Positions 52,243 to 62,238 of a stretch of DNA of 64,000 bases are shown here, piece by piece. This stretch comes from Lachnospiraceae bacterium (GTDB taxonomy: Bacteria > Bacillota > Clostridia > Lachnospirales > Lachnospiraceae). The stretch covers positions 1 through 64,000 of the forward strand of contig JAAUZX010000084.1 of the NCBI GenBank assembly GCA_014804365.1. Reading direction: 5' to 3'. Both the position numbers and the translations under genes were made by a program. Positions within the stretch are counted from its first letter, which is position 1; each line of letters begins with the position of its first letter. The notes below the pieces were generated by a model. That model had not been told where the DNA came from, ran no database searches, and saw only the letters and a list, made by a program, of their open reading frames with translations.

Positions 52243-52316
52243 GGTATGTCCTGTTCACCTAAATATATGCCGGTTCGCCCGCCGGCATGCGTTTTTTAGT
52301 TTCCTATATAAAAAAT

Positions 52317-52350
52317 CGTCAGCAATCTATTCACACAGATCGCTGACGAC
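52317..52350. terminator. Hairpin between spoIIM and the 52581 gene
   Basis: TCGTCAGCAATCT-ATTCACAC-AGATCGCTGACGA. Confidence 0.6.
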
Positions 52351-52374
52351 AACACCTAAAGGCATTCTCCACAC

Positions 52375-52581
52375 TTAATACAACTCTTTTAACGTATCAT
52401 TACTTATGATAGCATCGTAAAATCTCTTGTTAATGTCTGCAAATTTCTCTACCACATTGGGAATATTCTCTAACAGCGGATTACTTAACATATTCTTCTC
52501 TCTGACATATTCCATTGTCAGTTCATGTGCCAGTTCTTTTGCTCTTGCTTCATTCATAGCCTGATTCTCCTTTGCAATCAT
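52375..52581 (-). CDS. Small hypothetical protein
   Basis: 68 aa, AAAGGAGAATCAGGC-type RBS region near the start; MNEARAKELAHELTMEYVREKN. Confidence 0.55.
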   Translation of the reverse strand: MIAKENQAMNEARAKELAHELTMEYVREKNMLSNPLLENIPNVVEKFADINKRFYDAIISNDTLKELY

Positions 52582-52631
52582 AAATTAATTGTACTATCTT
52601 GCATCTGTCTGTACTTTCTGTTGCAATATGG

Positions 52632-53168
52632 CTATTTACAATATTTATTGTAATATGCCAAAATCGCCGAAACCGTCTTCCCATCCTGAATCTTACAGTC
52701 GTAAATCATCTCCAGCAAATCTTTCACATCGTAGCTTAACACATCCAGAAATTCATCCTCATCCAGATGCTGCTCGCTCCGTTTTAAGTCCGTTGCCACA
52801 TAGACATCTATCTTCTCATCACAGAAAGCAACCGTTGTTCGCAGTGACAGCAGCATTTCCAGTTTCCCCGCACTGTACCCCGTCTCCTCTTCCAGCTCTC
52901 TCGCCGCGGCAAGATCTGTGGGTTCATCCACATCATTTAATCCGCCGGCCGGAATCTCTAACGTCTCTCTGTTCAGAGCATTCCTGTACTGCCTGACCAT
53001 CAGAAGCTTTCCATCCTCTTTCACGGCAACCACTGCAGCGGCACCTTTATGCCGGATATAATCCCATTTTGCAATATTACCGTTAGGGATTTTGATGGTA
53101 TCCTGATAATAGTCTATGATAGCGCCCTTATGCACCAATTCTCTGCCAATACGTTCATACTTATCCAT
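52632..53168 (-). CDS. NUDIX hydrolase (ADP-ribose pyrophosphatase-like)
   Basis: IPAGGLNDVDEPTDLAAARELEEETGYSAG NUDIX box. Confidence 0.92.
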   Translation of the reverse strand: MDKYERIGRELVHKGAIIDYYQDTIKIPNGNIAKWDYIRHKGAAAVVAVKEDGKLLMVRQYRNALNRETLEIPAGGLNDVDEPTDLAAARELEEETGYSAGKLEMLLSLRTTVAFCDEKIDVYVATDLKRSEQHLDEDEFLDVLSYDVKDLLEMIYDCKIQDGKTVSAILAYYNKYCK

Positions 53169-53269
53169 ATATGCCTCGCTGCCTCTAACATAACTTTACT
53201 TCATCATACAATATCTGTCGTGTCTTGTCCAGCCTCCTGTTGCAATGCCCGTTTGCCGGCAATTTACGT

Positions 53270-54562
53270 TTATGCGTTTAACAGCTTCTCAACGCTGACT
53301 AACTTCACGCACAGCACAAACAGATCTGCCGCAGCCGCCAGCTCCTCCTCAGAAGGATAGGAAGGCGCAATACGGATGTTGCTGTCCTGCGGATCAATTC
53401 CGTAAGGAAATGTCGCTCCGGCGCCTGTCAGAACAACGCCCGCCTCTTTACACTTTGCCACGATCGCTTTGGCACAGCCCTCCATCGCATCGAAAGAGAT
53501 AAAATACCCTCCGAGCGGTCTCGTCCAGCTACCGATTCCCAGCTCGCCAAGTTCTCTGTCTAAGACGCCTAAGACTGCCTCGAACTTAGGTCTTATGATG
53601 TCTGCGCTCTTCTTCATATGCGCCATCATACCATCCAAATTTTTAAAATATCTGACATGCCGAAGCTGGTTGATCTTATCATAACCGATTGTCTGTACCG
53701 ACATGCTCTTCTTCGCTTCCTCGATATTTGCTTTGGAAGCAGCAAATCCGCCGATACCGCCGCCCGCAAAGCTGACCTTAGAGGTCGAGCTGAATTTGTA
53801 TACCATATCAGGATTTCCTGCCTTTTCACATTCATGCAGAATCTCCAGTATATAATCCTGTTTATCCTCATATAAATGATGAATCGTATAAGCATTATCC
53901 CAGTAAATTCTAAAGTCCTCCGCCGCCGGCTTCAGGGCTGCAAACCGCTTCACCGTCTCATCAGAGTAGGAAATGCCCTGCGGGTTAGAGTACTTAGGCA
54001 CGCACCAGATACCTTTTACAGCCGCATCTTCCTGCACATATTTTTCTACCAAATCCATATCAGGACCCGTGGGCGTCATCGGGATATTAATCATCTCAAT
54101 CCCAAAATGCTCCGTAATCTTAAAATGTCTGTCGTATCCGGGAACCGGGCACAAAAACTTGACCTTATCCAATTTGCACCACGGTGTGCTGCCGAGGACA
54201 CCGTGTGTCATGGAACGCGACACGGTATCATACATAATCGGCAGACTCGCGTTACCATACACGATAACATTTTCCACCGGCACTTCCATCATCTCTCCCA
54301 TAAATCTCTTGACTTCCGGAATGCCATCCACTAAGCCATAGTTTCTGGTGTCCACTCCCGTCTCCGTATTCATATCCGACTCGGAATTCAAAACGTCCAT
54401 AAGACCCATTGCTATATCAAGCTGTGCAGGCGCAGGCTTACCTCTGGACATATCCAATTTCAGCCCTTTCCCTTTCACATCCTCAAACTGCTTGTCAAAT
54501 TCTGCTTTCAGCGACAACAACTCTTCCCGGCTCATCTCTTTGTACGGTTTCATCTCTATCAC
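53270..54562 (-). CDS. Class I/II aminotransferase (aspartate aminotransferase-like)
   Basis: LDMSRGKPAPAQLDIAMG, NYGLVDGIPEVKRFM, KFSSTSKVSFAGGGIGGF PLP-lysine region. Confidence 0.88.
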   Translation of the reverse strand: MIEMKPYKEMSREELLSLKAEFDKQFEDVKGKGLKLDMSRGKPAPAQLDIAMGLMDVLNSESDMNTETGVDTRNYGLVDGIPEVKRFMGEMMEVPVENVIVYGNASLPIMYDTVSRSMTHGVLGSTPWCKLDKVKFLCPVPGYDRHFKITEHFGIEMINIPMTPTGPDMDLVEKYVQEDAAVKGIWCVPKYSNPQGISYSDETVKRFAALKPAAEDFRIYWDNAYTIHHLYEDKQDYILEILHECEKAGNPDMVYKFSSTSKVSFAGGGIGGFAASKANIEEAKKSMSVQTIGYDKINQLRHVRYFKNLDGMMAHMKKSADIIRPKFEAVLGVLDRELGELGIGSWTRPLGGYFISFDAMEGCAKAIVAKCKEAGVVLTGAGATFPYGIDPQDSNIRIAPSYPSEEELAAAADLFVLCVKLVSVEKLLNA

Positions 54563-54778
54563 TATACTCCTTTCTCATCAACACCCAAGACACATGCTCT
54601 GAATCATACCAACAAACTTTCGTTCATTTTTCGATACGGCATACGCATTGAATAATTGTATACAATCATACATCGCTAATTATTCTACTACAGTTTTTCA
54701 CATTCTACAAGTATGTAGATAAAACAATTTTCTTTACGCTTTTTCCCTATTTCTGGTGATTCTGTACAGATATGAAAA

Positions 54779-54803
54779 GCCCCGTAGATTTCTCTACGGG
54801 GCA
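54779..54803 (-). terminator. Terminator of rny
   Basis: GCCCCGTAGA-GAAA-TCTACGGGGCTTTTC on the minus strand. Confidence 0.85.
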
Positions 54804-54810
54804 ATCAATA

Positions 54811-56361
54811 CTATTTAGCATAGTCAATGACACGGCTCTCGCGGATCACATTTATTTTGATCTGTCCGGGATACTCTAACTCAGCTTCAATCTGTTTAGA
54901 AATATCTCTCGCAAGTAATACCATATCAGAATCGTTAATCTGTTCCGGAACTACCATAACACGAATCTCTCTACCTGCCTGAATAGCAAAAGATTTATCA
55001 ACACCTTTGAAATTGTTTGTAATGTCTTCTAATTGTTTTAGTCTTGTTGTATATGTTTCTAATGTTTCTCTTCTCGCACCCGGTCTTGCAGCAGAAATCG
55101 TATCCGCAGCCTGTACAAGACACGCGATCAGAGACTGAGGCTCAACATCCCCGTGATGAGACTCTACCGCATTGATCACTGTCGGAGACTCTTTGTATTT
55201 TCTACAAAGCTCCACGCCGAGCTGAATATGCGAACCTTCCATCTCATGGTCAACAGCCTTACCGATATCATGCAATAAACCTGCACGCTTCGCCATTCTG
55301 ACATCCAATCCCATCTCAGCGGCAAGCAAGCCGGATAACTGAGCAACTTCGATCGAATGCTTTAATGCGTTCTGACCATAACTGGTTCTGAATTTCATCT
55401 TACCGAGTAATCTTACGAGTTCAGGGTGAATGCCATGTACACCTACCTCCAGTGTGGCCGCTTCACCTTCCTCTTTGATCATTACTTCTACTTCTTTCTG
55501 CGCCTTCTCAACCATCTCTTCGATTCTGGCGGGATGAATACGTCCATCCACGATCAGTTTCTCAAGCGCGATCCTTGCCACTTCCCTGCGGATCGGATCA
55601 AATCCGGATAAAATAACTGCTTCCGGCGTATCATCGATGATCAGATCAACACCCGTCATCGTCTCAAGAGTTCTGATGTTACGTCCCTCTCTACCGATGA
55701 TTCTGCCTTTCATCTCATCGTTAGGAAGCTGCACGACAGATATGGTTGTCTCGGATACATGGTCTGCGGCACATTTCTGAATCGCCGTGACTACATACTC
55801 TTTAGCCTTCTTATCTGCCTCTTCCTTTGCCCTGCTCTCAATCTCTTTGATCATGACAGCAGTCTCATGTTTCACTTCATCTTCAACAATTTTCAACAAA
55901 TAATCTTTTGCTTGTTCGGAGGTCAATCCTGAGATTCGTTCTAGTTCCTGTAATCTCTGCTCGTTAAGTTTGGAAATTTCTTCGCGCTGTTTCGCCAGGG
56001 ATTCTTCCCTTTGTGCCAAACTTGCTTCCTTCTTTTCGATAGCATCAGCTTTCTTGTCGATGTTCTCTTCCTTCTGCTGCACGCGGCGTTCATAACGCTG
56101 CGCCTCCGCACGACGTTCCTTGATCTCCTTGTCGAGTTCGTTCTTGGTACGAATGGACTCTTCCTTGACCTCAAGCAATGACTCGCGCTTCTTCGCCTCA
56201 GCAGTTTTGAGAGCTTCGTCAATAATCTCTCTGGCCTTCTCATCCGCATTGCCGATCGTGGCTTCCACAACCTTCTTTCGATAGTTGATAGCAACCAAGG
56301 CAGATACCGGAATCGAAATCACCAGTGTGATGACTACCGCTAAAATAACTGGCACCAACAT
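54811..56361 (-). CDS. rny: Ribonuclease Y
   Basis: N-terminal TM, long coiled coil, [37 protein letters not shown]. Confidence 0.97.
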   Translation of the reverse strand: MLVPVILAVVITLVISIPVSALVAINYRKKVVEATIGNADEKAREIIDEALKTAEAKKRESLLEVKEESIRTKNELDKEIKERRAEAQRYERRVQQKEENIDKKADAIEKKEASLAQREESLAKQREEISKLNEQRLQELERISGLTSEQAKDYLLKIVEDEVKHETAVMIKEIESRAKEEADKKAKEYVVTAIQKCAADHVSETTISVVQLPNDEMKGRIIGREGRNIRTLETMTGVDLIIDDTPEAVILSGFDPIRREVARIALEKLIVDGRIHPARIEEMVEKAQKEVEVMIKEEGEAATLEVGVHGIHPELVRLLGKMKFRTSYGQNALKHSIEVAQLSGLLAAEMGLDVRMAKRAGLLHDIGKAVDHEMEGSHIQLGVELCRKYKESPTVINAVESHHGDVEPQSLIACLVQAADTISAARPGARRETLETYTTRLKQLEDITNNFKGVDKSFAIQAGREIRVMVVPEQINDSDMVLLARDISKQIEAELEYPGQIKINVIRESRVIDYAK

Positions 56362-56476
56362 TACAGGAGCACCTCCTTATTTAGTTTTCATTGTACATAA
56401 TCTATTCTAGAATGTTTAAGCTGTATCAGCGTTTATATAAACATTCTATACTAAGCAAAATTACAACACTTCAATT

Positions 56477-57106
56477 CTATACTGAATTTGATGTTATGTC
56501 AAGCATAAGTGCTTTGCTGATTGTGTCATGTCGAAAACCTCTCCGATAAAGGAAACCGTACATTTTCTGCTGTTCCTGCCCTGTAGCAGTATCCGCACAA
56601 TATTTTTTCTTTCTGAGCAGATCACATGCCAGAGCCAATTCATCCTGCTGCACACCCAGATCATCTAATTCTTCAAATGCCTCTCTGATTGTCTCTTTCC
56701 CAATCCCTTTTCTCATCAAATCGGTCTCTATGTGGGTTCTGCTTTTGGAGGCAAGATTATACTCAATAAAGTCTCTGGCATAACGTTTGTCATCAATATA
56801 GCCGTAAGATTCTACATATGCGATCGCTTCTTCAATACATTCCTGTGGATAATCACCCTGTTCCAATTTATCTGCCAGCTGTCTGCGGGTATAATCGCGT
56901 GACTGCAATAAATTCATACTGCGCATTTTCGCCCGCTTCGGCAGAATCTCTGTCATAATCTCCCGATAACTCTCCTCTGAAAGCTCCTCATCGACTTTGA
57001 TATGAAACCGTCGCAGCTCGCCTTTGTAGAGTACGAAGGCGAACTGCCCGTCTAAGTAAACCCGACAGCGCGACTTCGACACTTCGGATATTTGTGTTAC
57101 AAGCAT
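56477..57106 (-). CDS. recX: Regulatory protein RecX
   Basis: SRDYTRRQLADKLEQGDYPQECIEEAIAYVESYGYIDDKRYARDFI. Confidence 0.92.
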   Translation of the reverse strand: MLVTQISEVSKSRCRVYLDGQFAFVLYKGELRRFHIKVDEELSEESYREIMTEILPKRAKMRSMNLLQSRDYTRRQLADKLEQGDYPQECIEEAIAYVESYGYIDDKRYARDFIEYNLASKSRTHIETDLMRKGIGKETIREAFEELDDLGVQQDELALACDLLRKKKYCADTATGQEQQKMYGFLYRRGFRHDTISKALMLDITSNSV

Positions 57107-57169
57107 GATAATTCTCCGTTTACATTGATTTCCTGCATACTTTTATGAATAAGCTTTCCATCACTGTCA

Positions 57170-58243
57170 TTATTTAGCGGTTTTTTCTTTCTCTTTATCA
57201 GCCTTCTTCTCTGCTTCCGCCGCTGGTGCCGTCTCTTCCGCTTTATCTGTGTCCAGATTAAACAGTTCTCTTACCTTGCGCTCTATCTCCGTACATACCG
57301 CCGGATTATCCCGCAAATACTGCTTTGCATTCTCTCTGCCCTGTCCGATCTTATTGCCCTCATAGGCATACCATGCACCGCTCTTATTGACAATATTATT
57401 CTCCGCAGCGAGATCCAGAATATCACCGACCACGGAAATTCCCTCGCCGAACATGATATCAAACTCCGCTTCCTTAAAAGGCGGCGCAATCTTGTTCTTA
57501 ACCACTTTCACTCTCGTTCTGTTACCGATCACTTCTCCGCCTTGCTTCAGGGACTCGATCCTTCTGACATCCAGACGTACGGACGAGTAGAATTTCAGTG
57601 CACGTCCTCCGGTAGTCGTCTCCGGATTACCGAACATGATACCGACTTTCTCACGCAGCTGATTGATAAATACCACGGTACAATTAGACTTGCTGATCAC
57701 CGCAGTCAGTTTACGAAGCGCCTGAGACATCAAACGCGCCTGCAGTCCGACATGACTGTCTCCCATGTCGCCGTCAATCTCCGCCTTCGGAACCAATGCG
57801 GCAACCGAGTCCACCACGATAATATCCACCGCACCGGAACGCACCATGGTCTCCGTAATCTCTAACGCCTGCTCGCCGCAGTCCGGCTGAGATATATATA
57901 AGTTATCAATATCCACACCGATATTCTTCGCATATACCGGGTCCAGTGCATGTTCTGCATCGATGAATCCCGCAATACCGCCGCGCTTCTGTACTTCCGC
58001 AATCATATGTAATGTCACGGTAGTCTTACCGCTGGACTCCGGTCCGTAAATCTCCACAATCCTTCCCTTCGGGATACCGCCGAGTCCCAATGCCAAGTCA
58101 AGGCTCAGGGAACCTGTCGGAATCGTCTCCACATTCATCTGCACGGAAGGGTCACCCAATTTCATGACGGCGCCCTTACCAAACTGCCTCTCTATCTGTC
58201 CTAACGCTGCATCCAATGCTTTTAATTTCTCATCTCTTTCCAT
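57170..58243 (-). CDS. recA: Recombinase RecA
   Basis: [57 protein letters not shown]. Confidence 0.99.
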   Translation of the reverse strand: MERDEKLKALDAALGQIERQFGKGAVMKLGDPSVQMNVETIPTGSLSLDLALGLGGIPKGRIVEIYGPESSGKTTVTLHMIAEVQKRGGIAGFIDAEHALDPVYAKNIGVDIDNLYISQPDCGEQALEITETMVRSGAVDIIVVDSVAALVPKAEIDGDMGDSHVGLQARLMSQALRKLTAVISKSNCTVVFINQLREKVGIMFGNPETTTGGRALKFYSSVRLDVRRIESLKQGGEVIGNRTRVKVVKNKIAPPFKEAEFDIMFGEGISVVGDILDLAAENNIVNKSGAWYAYEGNKIGQGRENAKQYLRDNPAVCTEIERKVRELFNLDTDKAEETAPAAEAEKKADKEKEKTAK

Positions 58244-58265
58244 GTTCTGCTCTCCTTTTCTTGTA

Positions 58266-58313
58266 GAACATCCGTTCTGATATCAGAATAAAACAGATGT
58301 TCGATTTTGTCAA
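58266..58313 (-). promoter_or_regulatory. SOS-regulated recA promoter with two LexA boxes
   Basis: TTGACA(58308-58313)-N17-TATTCT(58285-58290); GAACATCCGTTC at 58266-58277 and GAACATCTGTTT (minus) at 58291-58302. Confidence 0.92.
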
Positions 58314-58391
58314 TCACATTTTTAAAAACTATAGTCTGATTCTAACAGCTTATATGTCCAATAAATGACACTTCATCCCTCCTTTTCTCAA

Positions 58392-58442
58392 AAGTAAATT
58401 CCTGCGGAATTAACTTTGCGAGATTTGCCTGCGGCAAACTCG
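58392..58442 (-). repeat. Dispersed two-hairpin repeat, copy C
   Basis: Minus strand CGAGTTTGCCGCAGGCAAATCTCGCAAAGTTAATTCCGCAGGAATTTACTT. Confidence 0.8.
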
Positions 58443-58586
58443 AATTCCGGCAAGTCACTTCCTTTGTTATAATGAATAATGGAAATCGTGGCGAAGTGCC
58501 TGACATGCATAGCAGAATTCCATTTGTTCGAATGAAGACAGTCTATCAGAAATAAGTGCTGTGCGCAATATGTTTTTCAGAAAAAT

Positions 58587-59120
58587 TTAAAAATCCGCGA
58601 TATAACTCTTCGTTAATTCCATCACCTTCTGCAAAATACAAAGACTTCTTATCGTATCATCTTTTTGTTCCAGTGAATGATCGACACCTTCTATGACATG
58701 TAACGGCAGGTCGTGTTCTCTGCATTTTGTGGTAACAACCGCAGTCTCCACCCAGGAATCCGCGGTGCCGTGAAAAACGATGCCGGGCTGGGGATCGAAC
58801 TCAAAAGTCGGTGCTACCGGCGTATAGTAAACGTTCCTGCAACTTATTCCGTGTTTCCCGGCATAAGCGGCCGCAACCACCGTGCCAATGCTTTTTGACA
58901 CAAACACAATATCCTCATATCGGCTCCAGTCAATCTGCGCCAGAATATCTTCCGCCTGTGCAAGCGCCTGCGTAAATGCTTCCTCTAATGACCTGCTCAA
59001 ATTAACGTAATTAACCCTGCATAATTCATATTGAAGCTGTCCTGCAATCTTTCCGCTGTAATATAATAACGGCTTGTCACAATGATACCCTATTCCCGGA
59101 AAAAACACTGCAATCTTCAT
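58587..59120 (-). CDS. Alpha/beta-hydrolase-like protein
   Basis: FVSKSIGTVVAAAYAGKHG nucleophile-elbow-like; IVFHGTADSWVE; VIEGVDHSLE. Confidence 0.7.
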   Translation of the reverse strand: MKIAVFFPGIGYHCDKPLLYYSGKIAGQLQYELCRVNYVNLSRSLEEAFTQALAQAEDILAQIDWSRYEDIVFVSKSIGTVVAAAYAGKHGISCRNVYYTPVAPTFEFDPQPGIVFHGTADSWVETAVVTTKCREHDLPLHVIEGVDHSLEQKDDTIRSLCILQKVMELTKSYIADF

Positions 59121-59195
59121 ATCTCCACCCCAGTCTTTTTCTATGCATTGTAGCTAATCCGCCGATCCTGCCGGCATACAACACAAAACTTTATA

Positions 59196-60170
59196 CTAAT
59201 TTTGCATTCGGATCTGCTCCTCTTTGATCATCGGATATCTTATGAGTACAGCCCCGTCCAGTTCCTCCCTGTGCATGTCTACCGCAGTGATCTGGTGATT
59301 ATCATAGGAAGTATAATAGTATATTCCTTTATTGGTATTACAACATGAAGTATAGATGGTTATCTCATACTTTCCGTCGTCCAATTCGCAGCAGCCGCGC
59401 TGCTGATCCACCGAATTAAGGATATGAAAAAACTGACTGACACTCTCCGCTTCTCCTTCCCCGGATAGGGAGTTCATCTTCACAAACGCTGCCCTTACAA
59501 ATCTTGACTGCGACGATAAATCTCCCGGCAGTCCCAAAGCTCCCATCCCACGGCTGTACCGTTCTAACTCCAAACCTTTTGCAAAAGTGTTCGAGGGTGA
59601 CTTCACAGACAGATGCATATAATTATTCAGCGCAAACATCTGCCGGTCAAAAGGCGGATTGTTCGTCAAAACGCCTACCGGATTGTCATATATCTTTATG
59701 CCCTCTTTCACCGCTTCCACTGTTATCGCTTCGCTGCTGTCCGCAATGATCCAGTGCAGCTGTGCCAGCGGAAGCTTCTCATTAAAAGCGACTTTTGACA
59801 GATTCATCTTCTTCACTAACGCTCTCGCCTCTTTCACTGTGGCGCACTGACTAAGAATCCATGGGATCAATTCAAACTGTGCAATATTATCCATGCCTTC
59901 TTTGCTATCCCAAAAGGCGGCATTGCCCACGAAATTCAATCCCGCAATCCCTAATCCCTTCTCGTTGACAGCGTCATAGTATAACGGATAATTTTCCGAC
60001 ACATACGCCATTCCGATCATTGCATAATGTGTATTTATATTTCCCGCTTCCCTAAAACAAAACGGATAATTTCTGGGCGTTATGACCACTTCATCGCCGT
60101 ATGAAAATTCATAATCCAATGTTCTCCCGAAATAAAAATCCTTCGTCTTATATGTTGCTGCAGTACACAT
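59196..60170 (-). CDS. bsh: Choloylglycine hydrolase family (bile salt hydrolase-like)
   Basis: Ntn-type MCTA start, GRTLDYEFSYGDEVVITPRNYPF, LTNNPPFDRQ, GLPGDLSSQSRFVRAAF. Confidence 0.88.
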   Translation of the reverse strand: MCTAATYKTKDFYFGRTLDYEFSYGDEVVITPRNYPFCFREAGNINTHYAMIGMAYVSENYPLYYDAVNEKGLGIAGLNFVGNAAFWDSKEGMDNIAQFELIPWILSQCATVKEARALVKKMNLSKVAFNEKLPLAQLHWIIADSSEAITVEAVKEGIKIYDNPVGVLTNNPPFDRQMFALNNYMHLSVKSPSNTFAKGLELERYSRGMGALGLPGDLSSQSRFVRAAFVKMNSLSGEGEAESVSQFFHILNSVDQQRGCCELDDGKYEITIYTSCCNTNKGIYYYTSYDNHQITAVDMHREELDGAVLIRYPMIKEEQIRMQN

Positions 60171-60203
60171 ATCGCTGTACCTCCTGTATATAAAAAATAA
60201 TTT

Positions 60204-61190
60204 TTACGCCTTTTTATATGATTCCACTAATTCCTCAATCCGCAAATTTAAATTTTCCGGCACATAGTTTTCGGTAACGTCAAGCAGTTTGATCCATAAG
60301 TGAAGATTCCTGTATCCGGAAGTTTTACTGCGTCTTCTTTTTTCCTGCTTTTCCGCCACCTGTATCTTAATCTGTACTCTCTTTTGCTCAAAGAGGGGCA
60401 CGATAATATAGTAGAAGCGATCATCATGAAAAGACAGATAACCGATCTCCCGTCCCTTCTGATTCTGCAGATACAATCTGTGCTGCCTAAGTTTCGACGG
60501 ATACAGTAAATCGCCGGCTTCCAAACTCACTGTACCGGCTGTCAGCTCCACCATGGCCGAAACATAAAAAATCTGTTTCCCGTCTGTTTCCGCCATCTCT
60601 TCTTTCGCCAGTTCCTGCAAAAGCGCACTCCCGTTTATGAACTGCTGCGTGAGCAGATAGGTGAGCTCCGCCTGAACACGATGTCTGTCCGCCGAAGCTG
60701 CTCCGCCGTGAAACTGTTCGTCACACTCATCCAAAAGCTGTTTGCCGCACTGATAAATGCTGAGCAGGAATAAGGGAAACTCTTCCTCCGTTGTCCACAC
60801 ATATTTTCCTTTTGCGATGCAAAAACTGCCTAACACAGTACCGTCATAATCTTCTGCATAGCATAAGATTTCCCGCTCTCTGTAAGCATTCCCGTTAATC
60901 GGCGCACCCCATTCGTCTTTTCTGTTGTCCCGCGCCGCTTTACCTCTCCTGTGACGGGTACCGGCAGCCTTATGGAAATCCACCTCGTCAGACTCTTCAG
61001 CGTGATAATCTATACTCACAAGTTCATAGGCAATGTTAATTTCCTGCGCACTGTATCGACAGCTCTCCGTCGATGATCCGGCGCTGTCCGGATGCACTTG
61101 GAACATAAGCTGCCTGTACCTTTTTTTGATTTCATCTTTCGACGTTTCCGGTGAAATCCCCAGAATTTTATATGCTTCCCGTCTTGTCAC
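60204..61190 (-). CDS. J-domain-containing protein
   Basis: AYKILGISPETSKDEIKKRYRQLMFQVHPDSAGSS with HPD motif. Confidence 0.85.
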   Translation of the reverse strand: MTRREAYKILGISPETSKDEIKKRYRQLMFQVHPDSAGSSTESCRYSAQEINIAYELVSIDYHAEESDEVDFHKAAGTRHRRGKAARDNRKDEWGAPINGNAYREREILCYAEDYDGTVLGSFCIAKGKYVWTTEEEFPLFLLSIYQCGKQLLDECDEQFHGGAASADRHRVQAELTYLLTQQFINGSALLQELAKEEMAETDGKQIFYVSAMVELTAGTVSLEAGDLLYPSKLRQHRLYLQNQKGREIGYLSFHDDRFYYIIVPLFEQKRVQIKIQVAEKQEKRRRSKTSGYRNLHLWIKLLDVTENYVPENLNLRIEELVESYKKA

Positions 61191-61232
61191 GACTGATCGA
61201 CAGTTCCTTTCACTCTTCTATCTTCTTATCCC

Positions 61233-62225
61233 TTATTGTATTTTCCCCTTCAACACAAACACCTGCGATGGATAGCCCTGCTCGATGCATAGTTCTGACG
61301 GAAGAAATCCCAAAGCTTGATACAACGCCCGCGGTGCAGCTCCTTTCGGATCATCCTCACGAAATGTCGTAACGGTAATATCTTTTGTCTGATCTAATCT
61401 GGTCAGCATTAAATCGATCATCTTCTTCGCGATTCCGCATCTGCGATACTCAGGATGCACCGCCATACAAGATAGCATATTGTGCTTTGTGGAAAAAAGC
61501 ATAATTCCCACAACTATATTGCCATGTAACGCGCATATGGCGCTTTGCCGCTCCATATTCTTAATGACCGTCTCCCGATATTCGTTTAGCAGCTCCTGTG
61601 TTTCCAGTCCCGGAAAATTATCCCTTGTAATTTCCACAAGGCTCATCCATGAAGCAAGGCGGTGCGGTGCAGCAAATTCTATCTCGATATCCCGTTTTTG
61701 ATTGCCATGGGCATCAAAGCCGCGCACCTCAAATAATTTATCCAGGAACCAATAAGGAATCATAATTCCCTGCTCCTGCATTTGAAGCAGCTCTTCTCTG
61801 TCAGCCCACCGGACAGCCTGAACCTCTTCTTCCTGCAAATGAAGTTTTGTCAGATCCACTTCCCGTTCCAACAGATAATAATCGTCAAATCCATCCTCAA
61901 AATTGATCGTAAAGTCTGGTCTGGTCTCTGATAAATCCAGTTTTAAACCGATCTCCTCAAGCACTTCCCGCTCTGCCGCCTGACTGCTGCTCTCTCCATG
62001 CAAAGCGGAGCCGCCCACCGTGATATCCCACATATTAGACCATCCCTTTTTAAAAGGCTGCCGCTGCTGAATCAACAGCTGATTCTTGCTGTTAAAAATG
62101 CAGACATGGACCACCATATGATAATCTCCGTCCTTCATCTTCTCGCCACGTCTATGTAATCTGCCGGTCTTCACCCGATCTTTCGTATAAATATCCCACA
62201 ATTCTTTTTCTGCATTATCCGCCAT
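61233..62225 (-). CDS. NUDIX hydrolase-GNAT acetyltransferase fusion
   Basis: GGSALHGESSSQAAEREVLEEIG NUDIX box; CMAVHPEYRRCGIAKKMIDLML GNAT motif. Confidence 0.9.
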   Translation of the reverse strand: MADNAEKELWDIYTKDRVKTGRLHRRGEKMKDGDYHMVVHVCIFNSKNQLLIQQRQPFKKGWSNMWDITVGGSALHGESSSQAAEREVLEEIGLKLDLSETRPDFTINFEDGFDDYYLLEREVDLTKLHLQEEEVQAVRWADREELLQMQEQGIMIPYWFLDKLFEVRGFDAHGNQKRDIEIEFAAPHRLASWMSLVEITRDNFPGLETQELLNEYRETVIKNMERQSAICALHGNIVVGIMLFSTKHNMLSCMAVHPEYRRCGIAKKMIDLMLTRLDQTKDITVTTFREDDPKGAAPRALYQALGFLPSELCIEQGYPSQVFVLKGKIQ

Positions 62226-62238
62226 GGCAAATTCCTCC

